Source of the DNA: Vulcanimicrobiota bacterium
GTDB lineage: Bacteria > Vulcanimicrobiota > Vulcanimicrobiia > Vulcanimicrobiales > Vulcanimicrobiaceae
Assembly: GCA_003167055.1 (NCBI GenBank)
Contig: PMUE01000131.1
Location: forward strand, 388 to 6,145
DNA: 5,758 bases
Direction of reading: 5' to 3'
Below the pieces are notes generated by a model that searched no databases, was not told where the DNA came from, and saw nothing but the letters and a program-made list of their open reading frames with translations. Made by a program: the position numbers and the translations under genes. Below, in pieces: positions 5,400 through 5,758 of this stretch (the stretch's first letter is position 1; the number at the start of each line of letters is the position of its first letter).

Positions 5400-5758
5400 A
5401 AGCCAAGCGTCGTTGGTTTCTCAGGGATGTCGGTGTAGGCCATCGGTCGATCCCACCAATCGTGTGCGCGCCACATCAACTGCTTGGCGGTCGGCGGTGG
5501 CGGAAGCTTTTGCGCCAGCGCGAGACGATAGGCATCGAGATACCGGTCGATCATTCGCTCGACAGTAAATTCGGCTTCAACGCGTGCACGGCACGCATGC
5601 CGGTCGAGTGATGCCAGCTGCGGCACTTTCGCTACGGCGTCGTCGACGCTCGCGCAGACAAAACCGGTAACGCCGTCGATGACGATTTCGGGGATGGAAC
5701 CCATGGCTGCGCCGAGGACCGGCGTGCCGCAGGCCATCGCTTCGATCATCACCAGGCC
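5396..5758 (-). CDS. Glycosyltransferase family 4 protein, C-terminal part
   Basis: The reading frame is open to the right edge, so the N-terminal majority of the gene is missing. The visible 120 residues begin with GLVMIEAMACGTPVLGAAMGSIPEIV, the nucleotide-sugar binding segment of the C-terminal Rossmann domain of GT-B (GT4) enzymes. The Glu in MIEA is the second Glu of the EX7E motif, and the first would lie just outside the window. DGVTGFVC and the closing helix ERMIDRYLDAYRLAL follow as usual. About 35 residues after that (LPPPPTAKQLMWRAHDWWDRP and on) form a Pro- and Trp-rich tail beyond the usual GT-B end. The role is transfer of a sugar from a nucleotide donor to an unknown acceptor, for example in envelope polysaccharide or glycolipid synthesis. 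It converges on purK with a four-base overlap. Confidence 0.9.
   Translation of the reverse strand, partial: GLVMIEAMACGTPVLGAAMGSIPEIVIDGVTGFVCASVDDAVAKVPQLASLDRHACRARVEAEFTVERMIDRYLDAYRLALAQKLPPPPTAKQLMWRAHDWWDRPMAYTDIPEKPTTLGF
5398..5421 (+). terminator. Weak hairpin after purK (possible terminator)
   Basis: Bases 5398-5406 (AGAAGCCAA) can pair with 5413-5421 (UUGGUUUCU) around a six-base loop, giving a 9-bp stem with one G-U pair in the plus-strand RNA. It begins at the purK stop and would suit termination of purEK. No U-run follows, and the stem is AU-rich at its base, so it is not a standard intrinsic terminator. It lies inside the 3' coding end of the opposing gene. Confidence 0.3.

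Overview
The window is a gene-dense stretch of a GC-rich bacterial chromosome (roughly 60-65% GC by eye). It carries six full or nearly full protein genes and a seventh cut by the right edge. Nothing points to a plasmid, prophage, insertion sequence, CRISPR array or RNA gene. The taxon cannot be fixed from this sequence. The base composition, the abundance of CGATCG and the gene mix would fit an under-sampled environmental lineage such as Eremiobacterota (WPS-2), but that is a low-confidence inference.

Left part (1-1459, plus strand): the end of a metal-type ABC transporter operon. The ATPase lacks its N-terminus at the window edge. It overlaps by one base (TGATG) with a family-3 (ZnuB/MntB-type) membrane permease. 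The solute-binding protein is not in the window. The ATPase ends in a short His-rich tail.

Middle part (1442-3638, minus strand): a two-gene unit. A cytosolic clan GH-A (GH5-like) glycoside hydrolase is followed by a short-chain dehydrogenase/reductase (SDR) that starts inside the hydrolase's last codons. The SDR has an extra C-terminal module of about 85-100 residues and lacks the usual SDR active-site Asn. Its 3' end overlaps the permease tail to tail by 18 bp.

Right part (3772-5399, plus strand): purE and purK, overlapping by four bases, encode the two-step AIR to N5-CAIR to CAIR conversion of purine synthesis. They follow the only real intergenic gap (3639-3771, 133 bp). Just before purE this gap holds a compact element that can fold into two mutually exclusive hairpins, one of which would bury the purE ribosome binding site. 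purK ends tail to tail with a family-4 glycosyltransferase gene (5396 to beyond 5758, minus strand), and their stop codons interlock in a TTAG.

Most of this is recognisable housekeeping. I see no obvious new defence or mobile system. The items most worth checking are the purE leader element, the hydrolase-SDR pair with the SDR's appended domain, and the density of CGATCG.
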